NCBI GenBank assembly: GCA_045534445.1
Contig: JAZSJQ010000010.1
Location: forward strand, 13,306 to 77,305
Direction: 5' to 3'
From: JAISGQ01 sp045534445
GTDB taxonomy: Bacteria > Bacillota > Clostridia > Oscillospirales > Acutalibacteraceae
DNA length: 64,000 bases
Shown: positions 33,913 to 42,144 of the stretch, one piece after another
Numbering within the stretch: the first letter of the stretch is position 1
Layout: each line of letters begins with the position of its first letter
The notes under the pieces: generated by a model
What the model was told of the DNA's origin: nothing
The model's input: the letters and a program-made list of their open reading frames with translations, nothing else
Databases searched by the model: none
Made by a program: the position numbers and the translations under genes

Positions 33913-33950
33913 CAGGGCAACGCCATCCATTCATAAAAGGATTTTTGTTA

Positions 33951-33956
33951 ATTATA
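33951..33956 (-). promoter_or_regulatory. Likely -10 element for apgM
   Basis: Minus strand TATAAT (33951-33956) with a TG one base upstream (extended -10); the -35 region (TGGAAA) is poor. Confidence 0.45.
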
Positions 33957-34010
33957 ACACAATGCTCACTGTTTTTCCATACCCTGAGACATTTTTATTC
34001 TTTTATTTAT

Positions 34011-34039
34011 TTGCGTTCGTTATGCTTTTGTGATACAAT
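34011..34039 (+). promoter_or_regulatory. Promoter for the cyclase gene
   Basis: -35 TTGCGT (34011-34016), 17-base spacer, -10 TACAAT (34034-34039), 20 bases before the start codon. Confidence 0.6.
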
Positions 34040-34058
34040 CGATGCGAGGTGGTATAAC

Positions 34059-34640
34059 ATGACAATTTACGATATTTCCCGCGAGCTTTTATCTGCTCCA
34101 CGTTATCCCGATGATGACGGTCCCAAGCTCGAGACCGTCATGAGTATGGCAGAGGGCTCAATGTATAATCTTTCAAATCTTCATATGTGTGTTCACAACG
34201 GCACACATGTGGATGCTCCCCTGCATTTCATCGAAGACGGTGAGTCTATAGAAAACGTGTCTCTTGACAAATGTGTCGGCTACTGCACTGTTATCGAATG
34301 CGACCATCCCCTTACAGGTCAGGAAGCCGAGGAGCTGCTGCCTGTCATAAGAAAGCGTCTGCTCATCAAGGGCAACGGTTCAATCACTCAGAGTGCTGCT
34401 TTTGTTCTCGCTCAGGGCGGCATAAAGCTTGTGGGTGTCGAAACCATGTCTGTCGGCGACCCGTCAGCTCCGAGAGCGGTTCATCTCGAGCTGCTCGGTG
34501 CAGGTGCAGCACTTCTTGAAGGGCTTAATCTGAGCAAAGTTGAGGTCGGTGATTATTATCTTGTTGCTGCGCCTCTCAAAATAAAAGGTGCTGAAGGATC
34601 CCCCTGCCGTGCCGTTCTTCTCAAAGGTATAATAGCATAG
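34059..34640 (+). CDS. Cyclase-family (kynurenine formamidase-like) hydrolase
   Basis: 193 residues from ATG at 34059 behind GAGGTGG; an upstream in-frame extension is not coding. MTIYDISREL at the N-terminus and CVHNGTHVDAPLHFIEDG carry the H-x-G-T-H-x-D-x-P-x-H metal motif of PF04199; LSKVEVGDYYLVAAPLKIKGAEGSP fits the family's D----APLKI-G--G-P end. Zinc or manganese hydrolases of this group open cyclic amides; the substrate is not apparent. Single gene. Confidence 0.9.
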   Translation: MTIYDISRELLSAPRYPDDDGPKLETVMSMAEGSMYNLSNLHMCVHNGTHVDAPLHFIEDGESIENVSLDKCVGYCTVIECDHPLTGQEAEELLPVIRKRLLIKGNGSITQSAAFVLAQGGIKLVGVETMSVGDPSAPRAVHLELLGAGAALLEGLNLSKVEVGDYYLVAAPLKIKGAEGSPCRAVLLKGIIA

Positions 34641-34647
34641 TCTTTAA

Positions 34648-34685
34648 AAAACAAGCCATTCGCCAAAAGGCGAATGGCTTGTTTT
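34648..34685. terminator. Bidirectional terminator between cyclase and degV genes
   Basis: Perfect 17-base stem (34648-34664 with 34669-34685) with an AAAA loop and T-rich ends on both strands; the degV stop lies within the right arm. Confidence 0.92.
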
Positions 34686-35541
34686 ATATATTCCCAAAGA
34701 AAAACAGGGCAAGAGAATCAGGACCGAGGTGACTTCCTGTCATGGGCTCGTGACATCTGATGAGAAGCTCCAGCGGTTTTGCAATTGAGTTTATAAGCTC
34801 TGCAAGAACACCTGCATCATCAGGACAGTCACAATGTGAAATTGCAACAAGCTGTTTACCTGCATTCACTACCTTCTGTCTGTAAAGCTCAGCAAGCTCC
34901 AGTATCGACGCTCTGCGCCCTCTTACCTTCTTGAAAGCTTCGATTTTACCCTTACAGCCGTAAAGAATGGGCTTGATCTGCAGAGCAGTACCTATTATTG
35001 CAGTTGCATTTGATATTCTGCCACCCTTACGAAGCGCGGTGAGATTTCCTACAGTAAAGAACTGGCAGAGATTACCTGTTTCTCCTGTCAGAATCTCCGC
35101 TGTCTCTTTTGCTGTCTTTCCCTTTCTGCGCAATTCACCTGCACGGCATACCAGCAAACCGACTCCGAAGCCCGCTCCCTTTGAATCTATTACATAGACC
35201 TTGTTTTCATACTTCTCGGAAAGCATATCTGCTGCCATGACAGCCGCCTGATACGTTCCGCTTATTCCTGATGAAAGAAGAATAAATACAATATCTCTGC
35301 CGTCTGCAAGAGTAGGTTCAAATGCTTCCACAAAGCTGTCGGCATTTATAAGGGAAGTCTTGGCTTCCGCTCCTGCTCTCAGGCGGTCGTAATACTTATG
35401 CCCGTCAAAATCATCAATACTTTCTTTTGTTGTAACCTCTTTGCCGTCAATAAGGTATGTCCAGCAGATAACGCTGACATCATATTTATCAAGATGTGAT
35501 TTGGGCAGATTGCAGGAGGACTCTGTGAAAATTTTAAACAT
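34684..35541 (-). CDS. Second DegV-family protein
   Basis: 285 residues from ATG at 35541 (GGGGG 11 bases upstream). MFKIFTESSCNLPKS, SLINADSFVEAF, LLSSGISGTYQAA, VIDSKGAGFG, LTALRKGGRISNA, KPILYGCKGKIE and GSHLGPDSLALFF are DegV motifs. It diverges from the copy at 27161 throughout, so it is not a recent duplicate; the two probably prefer different fatty acids. Single gene with its own promoter. Confidence 0.92.
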   Translation of the reverse strand: MFKIFTESSCNLPKSHLDKYDVSVICWTYLIDGKEVTTKESIDDFDGHKYYDRLRAGAEAKTSLINADSFVEAFEPTLADGRDIVFILLSSGISGTYQAAVMAADMLSEKYENKVYVIDSKGAGFGVGLLVCRAGELRRKGKTAKETAEILTGETGNLCQFFTVGNLTALRKGGRISNATAIIGTALQIKPILYGCKGKIEAFKKVRGRRASILELAELYRQKVVNAGKQLVAISHCDCPDDAGVLAELINSIAKPLELLIRCHEPMTGSHLGPDSLALFFFGNI

Positions 35542-35575
35542 AAGCTGTATACCCCCATTACATTTAATATCATAA

Positions 35576-35604
35576 ATCATATCATTCCGTTATTCATATG
35601 TAAA
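35576..35604 (-). promoter_or_regulatory. Promoter for the second degV
   Basis: Minus strand: -35 TTTACA (35599-35604), 17-base spacer, -10 TATGAT (35576-35581) with extended TG. Confidence 0.58.
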
Positions 35605-35655
35605 GTGAAGATTGATTAAAATTTTGTGACCATTGTTAATTTTTTCTGTTTTGGG

Positions 35656-35684
35656 TTTATTTATCGCATAACTTGTGTTAGAAT
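35656..35684 (+). promoter_or_regulatory. Probable promoter for the vanY-like gene
   Basis: Extended -10 TG-T-TAGAAT (35679-35684) with a poor -35 TTTATT (35656-35661), 17 bases apart. Confidence 0.45.
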
Positions 35685-35718
35685 CACCGTGAGATAATAT
35701 CCAGAAAGGAATGTTTAC

Positions 35719-36423
35719 ATGAAAACAGTACTGAAAAGAATTATTCCCCTGATCCTCGTTCTGATTCTCTCCCTCTCTCTCCTTTCCGCCTGCGGCGGCA
35801 AGAAAAATGACTCCGCTCAGCCCAACGATACAGAAACTCCCGTTTCCGATGCATCCGGCAATCCTGCAACTGCCGAAGGCTGGAATCTGATTCTTGTCAA
35901 CGCAGATAATCCTATTCCCGAAAACTGGGAAATCCCCGAAACCACCGAGCTTTCCGACGGCAGACTTATCGACTCGAGAATCTACCCCGAGCTCCAGGAA
36001 ATGTTCAACGATGCCCGTGCAGCAGGTCTCAGCCCTGTTGTAAGCTCCGGCTACAGAGATTTCGAAACCCAGCAGGCTCTCTGGGATGAAAAGTATGACC
36101 AGCTTATTGCTGACGGCTATTCCGCATATGATGCTACCGTCGAGGCAAGTCACTGGGTAGCTCCCGTAGGCACAAGCGAACATCATCTTGGCATTGCTTT
36201 CGATATCGGTATCATAGATGATATGTCCATCGACACCTTCTATGACTGGTTCGAGACCAACAGCTGGAAGTACGGTTTTATCAGAAGATATCCCGAAAAC
36301 AAACTGTCCATCACAGGCATCGACTACGAGCCCTGGCACTATCGCTATGTGGGCAAGGAGGTTGCTGCTGAGATTTATTCAGGCGGTCTTTGCCTTGAGG
36401 AATATCTTGAGAATTTGAAATAA
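35719..36423 (+). CDS. VanY-type D-Ala-D-Ala carboxypeptidase lipoprotein
   Basis: 234 residues. Signal peptide with lipobox LLSAC (Cys at about 27) and a Thr/Pro-rich linker to about 55. Peptidase M15B domain: VVSSGYRDFETQQALWD, SEHHLGIAFDIG (the S-x-H-x2-G-x-A-x-D zinc motif) and YEPWHYRYVG (catalytic Glu/zinc His). Trims the terminal D-alanine from peptidoglycan precursors or side chains outside the membrane. First of a block of exported proteins. No vancomycin-resistance partner genes are nearby, so this is a wall-maintenance enzyme rather than a resistance gene. Confidence 0.93.
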   Translation: MKTVLKRIIPLILVLILSLSLLSACGGKKNDSAQPNDTETPVSDASGNPATAEGWNLILVNADNPIPENWEIPETTELSDGRLIDSRIYPELQEMFNDARAAGLSPVVSSGYRDFETQQALWDEKYDQLIADGYSAYDATVEASHWVAPVGTSEHHLGIAFDIGIIDDMSIDTFYDWFETNSWKYGFIRRYPENKLSITGIDYEPWHYRYVGKEVAAEIYSGGLCLEEYLENLK

Positions 36424-36463
36424 TAAAATTTTCTTTCCAACCAATCATGCTCCTTTTGTGTTT

Positions 36464-36510
36464 TTGTATTGAGACCTGAATGAACAATATTCATACGGGT
36501 TAAAATACAA
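36464..36510 (+). terminator. Imperfect hairpin between vanY and the next lipoprotein gene
   Basis: Outer arms TTGTATT (36464-36470) and AATACAA (36504-36510), with further pairing inside (TGAAT with ATTCA). Could end vanY transcription or form a leader for the next gene; no T-tract. Confidence 0.35.
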
Positions 36511-36531
36511 GAAAAAACAGGAGTATAATAC

Positions 36532-37038
36532 ATGAAAAAGTTTTTTGCACTTATTCTTACTCTGGGGCTTGTGATGTCCTTCACCGCCTGCGGCACCAAA
36601 AACAACACCGATAACGGCAGTGAAAACACCGATAAGCCTTCGGCATCCGTTCTTGATGAAATGTCTCTCTCCGACATTGTTGCTCAGACCGCAAGCGGTT
36701 CAGATCTTGAGTTTTTCTCTTTCATGACTGAGCCTGTTGACAGCTCAACCGTCGCATATCTGATCGGTGCAGAGTCCATCGAATCTCCCTTTGCCGAAGC
36801 TGTAGCCCATGTTCCCATGATGAACACAAATCCTTTTACCATGATAGTATTCAGGGTGTCCGAAACACAGGATGCAAAGGCTCTTGCTTCCGAGCTTGAA
36901 GAAAAAGCCGACCTTCGCAAGCTTATCTGTGTCGAAGCTGAGGCCGCCGACACCGTTGTAAGCGGCTCAAATGTCCTGTTCATCATGGGTTCTCAGAGCG
37001 AGATTGATGCTGTCATCAACGCTTTCAACAATCTCTGA
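36532..37038 (+). CDS. DUF4358-like lipoprotein
   Basis: 168 residues with a lipobox FTAC (Cys at about 20), SD CAGGAG. Polar Asn/Thr linker to about 40, then a mixed alpha/beta domain with LSDIVAQ, STVAYLIGAES, EAVAHVPMMNTNPFTMIVFRV and GSNVLFIMGSQSEIDAVINAF. The layout (short lipoprotein with an A-A-hhhh end) resembles DUF4358 proteins of gut Clostridia. Function unknown; sits before the O-acetylation pair and ends with its own terminator. Confidence 0.72.
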   Translation: MKKFFALILTLGLVMSFTACGTKNNTDNGSENTDKPSASVLDEMSLSDIVAQTASGSDLEFFSFMTEPVDSSTVAYLIGAESIESPFAEAVAHVPMMNTNPFTMIVFRVSETQDAKALASELEEKADLRKLICVEAEAADTVVSGSNVLFIMGSQSEIDAVINAFNNL

Positions 37039-37060
37039 TATTTCCCAAATGAAATTATTC

Positions 37061-37090
37061 CGGGCGCACTGATAAACTGTGCGCCCGTTT
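37061..37090 (+). terminator. Terminator before the MBOAT gene
   Basis: Nine-base GC-rich stem (37061-37069 with 37079-37087) followed by three Ts. Confidence 0.7.
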
Positions 37091-37112
37091 CTATGCAAGG
37101 AGGTACAAAGCT

Positions 37113-38507
37113 GTGGTATTTTCAAGTATTACATTTCTTTACTGGTTTCTGCCTGCGGTTATTCTGATTTATTTCGCAGTACCTAAAGCCGCCAAGAACT
37201 ACGTTCTTCTGGCTGCAAGCTTTCTTTTTTACTTCTGGGGTGAACCCAAATATTGCTTGCTTATGCTCACTGCGTGCATCGTGGGCTACCTTTCGGGACT
37301 CCTGGTTGAAAAGCACCGTGGCACCAAATTCAGCAAGCCTATTCTTATAGGCTCTGTCGGCATTCTGTTGCTTATTCTCGGCTTTTTCAAATACACAAAC
37401 TTTTTTATTTCCACTTTCGCAGGTCTGACGGGACTGGAAGCAAAGCTTCTTGATATAGTTCTTCCTATCGGAATCAGCTTTTACACCTTCCAGATCATCT
37501 CCTATATAATTGACGTTCACCGCGGCGAAGTACCTGCTCAGCGTAATCCGTTCACTCTTGCAACTTATGTTTCTCTCTTTCCTCAGCTTATCGCAGGTCC
37601 TATCGTCAGATATCAGACTGTTGCCGATGAACTGAAAAACAGAACCCACTCCTTTGAGATGTTTTCTTACGGCGTCGGCAGATTCATTATAGGTCTTTCA
37701 AAAAAGATCATTATTGCCGACTCTCTTGCCGCTTTTGCAGATAAGTTCGGTACAGATACCGTTCTTGCCTGCTGGCTCTCAGCCATCTGTTTTTCACTTC
37801 AGATATACTTTGATTTCTCCGGCTACAGTGACATGGCAATAGGCATGGGAAGAATGTTCGGATTCAATTTCATGGAAAACTTCAACTACCCCTATATTTC
37901 CAGAAGCATATCCGAATTCTGGCGCAGATGGCATATTTCTCTCGGCTCATGGTTCAGAGACTATGTATATATCCCCCTCGGCGGCAATCGCTGCTCAAAA
38001 TGGCGCTGGTTCTTAAACATTCTCGTTGTCTGGTCTCTCACAGGTCTCTGGCACGGCGCCGCATGGAACTTTGTCATTTGGGGGCTGTTCTTTGCATTCT
38101 TCCTTCTTATTGAGAAGCTTTTCCTCGGAAGATATCTTGAAAAGATCCCGAAGGTCTTCGGTATTCTTTATGTTCTCTTCTTTGTCAACATAAGCTTCAT
38201 TATCTTCAATGCACCCACCCTTTCCGATGCACTCCGTCATATCGGCGGCATGTTCGGTTTTACGGGTCTTGATTTTTCTGATGCTTCTGTCCTTTACTAT
38301 CTGCAGAGTGCGCTCCTTCTTATAATTCTTGCCGCTTTCTTTGCAACTCCTTTTCCGAAAAAGCTTGTCACGAAGCTTAATTCCTACAGCGTTGTGCAGA
38401 AGATCTCCATCGTTGCAGAGCCTCTTATCTATATCGCATTGCTCATTATCTGCACAGGTTATATTGTAGGCGGAAGCTTTTCACCGTTTCTCTATTTCAG
38501 ATTTTAG
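37113..38507 (+). CDS. MBOAT-family O-acyltransferase (AlgI/DltB-like)
   Basis: 464 residues, GTG start with AAGGAGGT 8 bases upstream. About 11 membrane helices. VFSSITFLYWFLPAVILIYF at the start, QLIAGPIVRYQTVADEL, FDFSGYSDMAIGMGRMFGF, and GLWHGAAWNFVIWGLFF with the catalytic His of the MBOAT family. With the DHHW protein 11 bases downstream it matches the AlgI-AlgJ/X arrangement: AlgI carries acyl (acetyl) groups across the membrane and the partner puts them on an exopolysaccharide or wall glycan. Polysaccharide genes are not in the window. Confidence 0.93.
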   Translation: MVFSSITFLYWFLPAVILIYFAVPKAAKNYVLLAASFLFYFWGEPKYCLLMLTACIVGYLSGLLVEKHRGTKFSKPILIGSVGILLLILGFFKYTNFFISTFAGLTGLEAKLLDIVLPIGISFYTFQIISYIIDVHRGEVPAQRNPFTLATYVSLFPQLIAGPIVRYQTVADELKNRTHSFEMFSYGVGRFIIGLSKKIIIADSLAAFADKFGTDTVLACWLSAICFSLQIYFDFSGYSDMAIGMGRMFGFNFMENFNYPYISRSISEFWRRWHISLGSWFRDYVYIPLGGNRCSKWRWFLNILVVWSLTGLWHGAAWNFVIWGLFFAFFLLIEKLFLGRYLEKIPKVFGILYVLFFVNISFIIFNAPTLSDALRHIGGMFGFTGLDFSDASVLYYLQSALLLIILAAFFATPFPKKLVTKLNSYSVVQKISIVAEPLIYIALLIICTGYIVGGSFSPFLYFRF

Positions 38508-38518
38508 GAGGGTAAAAA

Positions 38519-39649
38519 ATGAAAGCTAAAAGAATAATAATCACTGTTTCTTTCGTTGTCTGGCTCTTATTCTTTGCTGTTTTTTCTCTCATACTGAAGG
38601 ACAGCGAATACTCAAGTTCAGAGAGACGCGCGCTTGAACAATTTGAAACCTATTCAGAAAAAAAGGAAGCCGCTGAAAGACGCGGCAAAGAATACAGCCT
38701 TGCTGAGTATCTTTCATGGATAGAAACTTACCTTATTGAGCAGTTCCCTCAGCGCGATGATTTCCGCGCCGCCTCAGCCGTCACTCGTTTTTATATGCTC
38801 TGGCAGAAAGATTATAACGGCTACTATATCGTTGACGGCTCTGCCTGCAGTATGGATCCCACACTCAACAGCGAAGCTGTCTCCTCTGCCGCTGTCAGCG
38901 TGAACAAGCTTTATGACAGTTATTTTGCACTCAGCGATACCGATGCTTATTTCTGTGTTATCCCCGACAAGAATTATTTCTATGCTGAGAGTAACGGCTA
39001 TCTCCACTATGATTACGATGAGCTTCTTTCCATTTTCAAAAATGGTGTAAACGATGATATTTCATATATCGATATCTTCCCTCTGCTCAGCGGAGACGAT
39101 TATTACACCACCGACCCCCACTGGAACCAGTCAAGCATTCTCCCTGTTGCTTCGCATATCCTTTCCGAGATGGGCTGTGAGGTTTCTGACAGCGATCATG
39201 AGCAGATCGTTCTCAACGGCTTTGAGGGCACCTACAGCGTTCAATCTGCCTTCCCCATGCCTTCCGAAGATATTGTTCTTATGACAAATCCCGTAATCGA
39301 AAGCTGCACTGTTACCGATTATGAAACCAACTCCTCCGCACCCGTCTACGAGTTTTCTGATTTTGAAAATGTTGATCCTTACGATGTGTTCCTCGGCGGT
39401 GCCAAGGCGCTTCTGAAAATTGAGAATCCTTCTCAGACAAGCGGCAGACAGCTTGTTGTTTTCAGAGATTCTTTCGGCAGCAGTCTCGTTCCTCTTCTCA
39501 TTGAAGGCTACAGTGAAATAATTGTCGCCGATACCCGTTATATCCATCCCTCGATAATTACAAATTATGTTGAATTCAATACCGATTGTGATGTGCTTTT
39601 TATTTACAGTACTTCCATCCTGAATTCAAAAGGCGTTTTCAAGCAGTAA
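38519..39649 (+). CDS. DHHW-family (AlgJ/X-like) exported acyltransferase
   Basis: 376 residues, GGAGGGT SD. N-terminal membrane anchor (about 7-26), then an SGNH-like fold: RRALEQFETYSEKK, QFPQRDDFR, VIPDKNYFYAES, YYTTDPHWNQSS with the D-x-H pair, and VVFRDSFGSSLVPLL with the catalytic Ser. Partner of the MBOAT protein for O-acetylation outside the membrane. AlgJ-type enzymes have the same order of motifs. Confidence 0.9.
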   Translation: MKAKRIIITVSFVVWLLFFAVFSLILKDSEYSSSERRALEQFETYSEKKEAAERRGKEYSLAEYLSWIETYLIEQFPQRDDFRAASAVTRFYMLWQKDYNGYYIVDGSACSMDPTLNSEAVSSAAVSVNKLYDSYFALSDTDAYFCVIPDKNYFYAESNGYLHYDYDELLSIFKNGVNDDISYIDIFPLLSGDDYYTTDPHWNQSSILPVASHILSEMGCEVSDSDHEQIVLNGFEGTYSVQSAFPMPSEDIVLMTNPVIESCTVTDYETNSSAPVYEFSDFENVDPYDVFLGGAKALLKIENPSQTSGRQLVVFRDSFGSSLVPLLIEGYSEIIVADTRYIHPSIITNYVEFNTDCDVLFIYSTSILNSKGVFKQ

Positions 39650-39653
39650 CGGT

Positions 39654-39683
39654 AAATCCCCTGAGAGTTTTCTCAGGGGATTT
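39654..39683. terminator. Bidirectional terminator between DHHW and AI-2E genes
   Basis: Perfect 13-base stem (39654-39666 with 39671-39683), 4-base loop, T-rich after the right arm on the plus strand. Confidence 0.9.
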
Positions 39684-39689
39684 GTCTTT

Positions 39690-40949
39690 TTATTCTGCTG
39701 AAATCAATGCGGGTTCTTCTGTTTCTTCGACTGCTTCCGCCAAAGCTTCTGTCTTTGTTTCTTTTTCGTTTTCCAACTGTTCGTCTTTCTCATCGTCTCC
39801 ATCATCAAAGGGCTTTTTTATTGCGCCTACATCATAGAGTCTCTTGAGAATTATGCAGGTCAGAGGCAGAGCAAATATTCCGATAACACCAAACAACTGA
39901 CCGCCTACATAAATTGCAATCAGAGTGACCAGCGGATGCATTCCGTATTTTGTTCCGATTATCTTGGGTTCCAAATAGTTTCTCAGCAGGGTTATGAAGA
40001 TATACAGCGCCAGTATCATAAGACCCATCTGCCATTCTCCGATTATGAAATCGATGATGCCCCACGGAATAAGCACGGCGCCGACACCCAGAACAGGAAG
40101 AATGTCAACAATAGCTATCAGAAGCGCCAGAAGAACAACATACTCTATTTCTATACCCAAGCTTTTACCTATAAGGTTGATCGCAGAAAAACCGAGAGCA
40201 AGCTCAGCAAAGGTCAGTGTCATAAGCAGGATGTATGTTTTGAGCAAGCCCGCAACGGTATCAGCTGCGTATCTCTTGACCTTCTCAACAGTAGGCCTTG
40301 CTCTTTTCGGAAAGGCTTTCATAATAAGCTCGGTAAGATTGTCATAATCAATTCCGATAAAGAATGTTGCAATTATCGTTACAATTACGACAACTACCAC
40401 TCCGGGAATATCCAGAATAAGCTTGATTATTGCGCCAACTGTATTTGTTCCGAGGTCTCCTATTGCCGGAAGCAGCTGATCCTTGAAGTTTTCGGCATAT
40501 TCAACCAGCTTGCCGGGAACATCCTCTGCAATGCTCATCGTAAATTGCTCAAGCGGTTTTCCCATCCATACGGGAAGCCCTGAGAAGAAATTCGCTATAT
40601 CTTCCTGTGTTGCCGATTCTATCATTGCGGTGGTTTCCATTATAAAATCCGGAACCCCTTCCGCAAACATTACAAGCTCTCTGACCAGCCAGATACAAAG
40701 ATAAACAACACCTACTCCTATTGTACCGTAGAAAATAAGGATAAAGAGACCTGCCAGAAGCTTCTTCGGTATGAACTTTATAATCTTTTTTATGAATCTT
40801 GTGATCGGCTGTACCAGCGAAGCTATGACAAATGCGATAACAAATGGCATGACAAGCGGCAATATATACTGCAGCGCAAGGAAAAACAGAGTTATAATCG
40901 TAGCATAAAACGCAAGATTTATCAGAAATCTCACTTTAGGGTTACTCAC
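39690..40949 (-). CDS. AI-2E-family permease (YtvI/TqsA-like)
   Basis: 419 residues from GTG at 40949, chosen because AGGGGAG lies 8 bases upstream. Seven to eight membrane helices with the family motifs: LPLVMPFVIAFVIASLVQPI, ILPVLGVGAVLIPWG (about 280-295), and GTKYGMHPLVTLIAIYVGGQLFGVIGIF. An acidic C-terminal tail (about 385-419, EKETKTEALAEAVEETEE). Relatives export AI-2, are Na+/H+ antiporters, or (YtvI) act in sporulation; the long loop in the middle is typical. No substrate claim can be made. Confidence 0.88.
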   Translation of the reverse strand: MSNPKVRFLINLAFYATIITLFFLALQYILPLVMPFVIAFVIASLVQPITRFIKKIIKFIPKKLLAGLFILIFYGTIGVGVVYLCIWLVRELVMFAEGVPDFIMETTAMIESATQEDIANFFSGLPVWMGKPLEQFTMSIAEDVPGKLVEYAENFKDQLLPAIGDLGTNTVGAIIKLILDIPGVVVVVIVTIIATFFIGIDYDNLTELIMKAFPKRARPTVEKVKRYAADTVAGLLKTYILLMTLTFAELALGFSAINLIGKSLGIEIEYVVLLALLIAIVDILPVLGVGAVLIPWGIIDFIIGEWQMGLMILALYIFITLLRNYLEPKIIGTKYGMHPLVTLIAIYVGGQLFGVIGIFALPLTCIILKRLYDVGAIKKPFDDGDDEKDEQLENEKETKTEALAEAVEETEEPALISAE

Positions 40950-40978
40950 AAAAACATCTCCCCTCATATGTTGGAACA

Positions 40979-41007
40979 ATTATACATCGCGTTCCCCCTC
41001 AAAACAA
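40979..41007 (-). promoter_or_regulatory. Promoter for the AI-2E gene
   Basis: Minus strand: -35 TTGTTT (41002-41007), 17-base spacer, -10 TATAAT (40979-40984). Confidence 0.6.
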
Positions 41008-41066
41008 CACATATATGCTATAATTATGAAAATAAAATATTAATTTTTGTAAAAACCAATTAATTA

Positions 41067-41095
41067 TTGACCGCAGAAAAACCAATAGGTATAAT
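41067..41095 (+). promoter_or_regulatory. Promoter for the nucleotidyltransferase gene
   Basis: -35 TTGACC (41067-41072), 17-base spacer, -10 TATAAT (41090-41095). Confidence 0.72.
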
Positions 41096-41125
41096 TATAC
41101 CAAAGTAATATTGGAGGTAAAAAAC

Positions 41126-42016
41126 ATGCTTAATAACTCACTTCTTATAATGGCTGCAGGTATGGGCTCACGATTCGGCGGGCAAAAGCAATTTGTCCCT
41201 GTCGGCCCGAACGGTGAGACCATGCTCGATTATTCAATTCATGATGCCCTTGAATTCGGTTTCGACAGAATCATTATTGTTGTCCGTAATGAAATGCGTC
41301 CGATGCTGGAAATGCGCTACAGCGAATATTTTGAAAAGCATGAGATCATTTTCTGCGACCAGGAGGACGATACTCTCCCCTCCTTTTTCGATGCTCCAGC
41401 AGAAAGAATAAAGCCTTACGGCACTGCTCATGCTCTTATGTGCGCCGCTCAGTTTATCGATTATCCCACTCTCATCATAAATGCAGATGATTTTTACGGA
41501 AAGAACACCTTCCGTCTTATGTCCGCATTTATGAACAGCATGGAAGAATCTCAGGCAGGCCTTGCCGTTTTTCCTCTTTGCAATACTCTTTCTTCCGCCG
41601 GATCTGTTACAAGAGGCATCTGTCAGGCAGATGAGGACCTTAACCTTGTATCGATCACTGAAACGGCCGGCATAGAGCTTAACGCTGACGGAATTATCCG
41701 AAGCGGTGTAGGCGTCCCCCTCCCTGCAAACACTCCCACTTCAATGAACGTTTGGGCTGTCACTCCGACTTTCCCCCAAAAGGCTCAGCCCTATTTTGAT
41801 GATTTCTTCAACAGACTCAGCGAAAATGATCTTACCTCTGAGCTTCCGCTGCCTGTTATGATTGACAAAATGATAAAGGATAAACAGATAAACATTAAAA
41901 CCGTACCTGTTGATTCACAATGGCTCGGTGTAACTCACCTTCAAGATCTGGTTTTTGTTCAGGAAAATATCAGAAAGCTTCACGAAAACGGTATATATCC
42001 CCCCTCTCTGTTTTAA
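41126..42016 (+). CDS. Sugar-phosphate/NTP nucleotidyltransferase
   Basis: 296 residues from ATG at 41126 behind GGAGGT. LLIMAAGMGSRFGGQKQFVPVGPNGETMLDYS shows the G-x-G-x-R-x(6)K nucleotidyltransferase signature at about 8-22; LIINADDFYG is the metal-binding D-x-D-like motif; PYGTAHALM and EKLPVMIDKMIKD-like text follow. It transfers NMP to a sugar phosphate or a related phosphate ester. Which sugar is not certain; no partner biosynthesis gene is adjacent. Confidence 0.85.
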   Translation: MLNNSLLIMAAGMGSRFGGQKQFVPVGPNGETMLDYSIHDALEFGFDRIIIVVRNEMRPMLEMRYSEYFEKHEIIFCDQEDDTLPSFFDAPAERIKPYGTAHALMCAAQFIDYPTLIINADDFYGKNTFRLMSAFMNSMEESQAGLAVFPLCNTLSSAGSVTRGICQADEDLNLVSITETAGIELNADGIIRSGVGVPLPANTPTSMNVWAVTPTFPQKAQPYFDDFFNRLSENDLTSELPLPVMIDKMIKDKQINIKTVPVDSQWLGVTHLQDLVFVQENIRKLHENGIYPPSLF

Positions 42017-42073
42017 TTGATTATTTCATATATTTCTGAGTTTTATGTTGATTATCTTAGGGTATTTTTACAA

Positions 42074-42102
42074 TTGCGAAAACTGTCGAGGATGGTTATA
42101 TT
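42074..42102 (+). promoter_or_regulatory. Promoter for the EIIC-like gene
   Basis: -35 TTGCGA (42074-42079), 17-base spacer, -10 TATATT (42097-42102). Confidence 0.58.
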
Positions 42103-42144
42103 ATTACTTGTAAATATTCTCAATAAAATAAAAAGGATGTCATC

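Noticed and set aside
33675..34058. N-terminal extension of the cyclase frame
   Set aside because: Overlaps apgM on the other strand, has no SD, and family members start at MTIYDIS.
35590..36339. Long open frame on the minus strand opposite the VanY gene
   Set aside because: It is a shadow: the plus strand has SD, signal peptide and all zinc motifs of VanY; the minus product has no recognisable domain.
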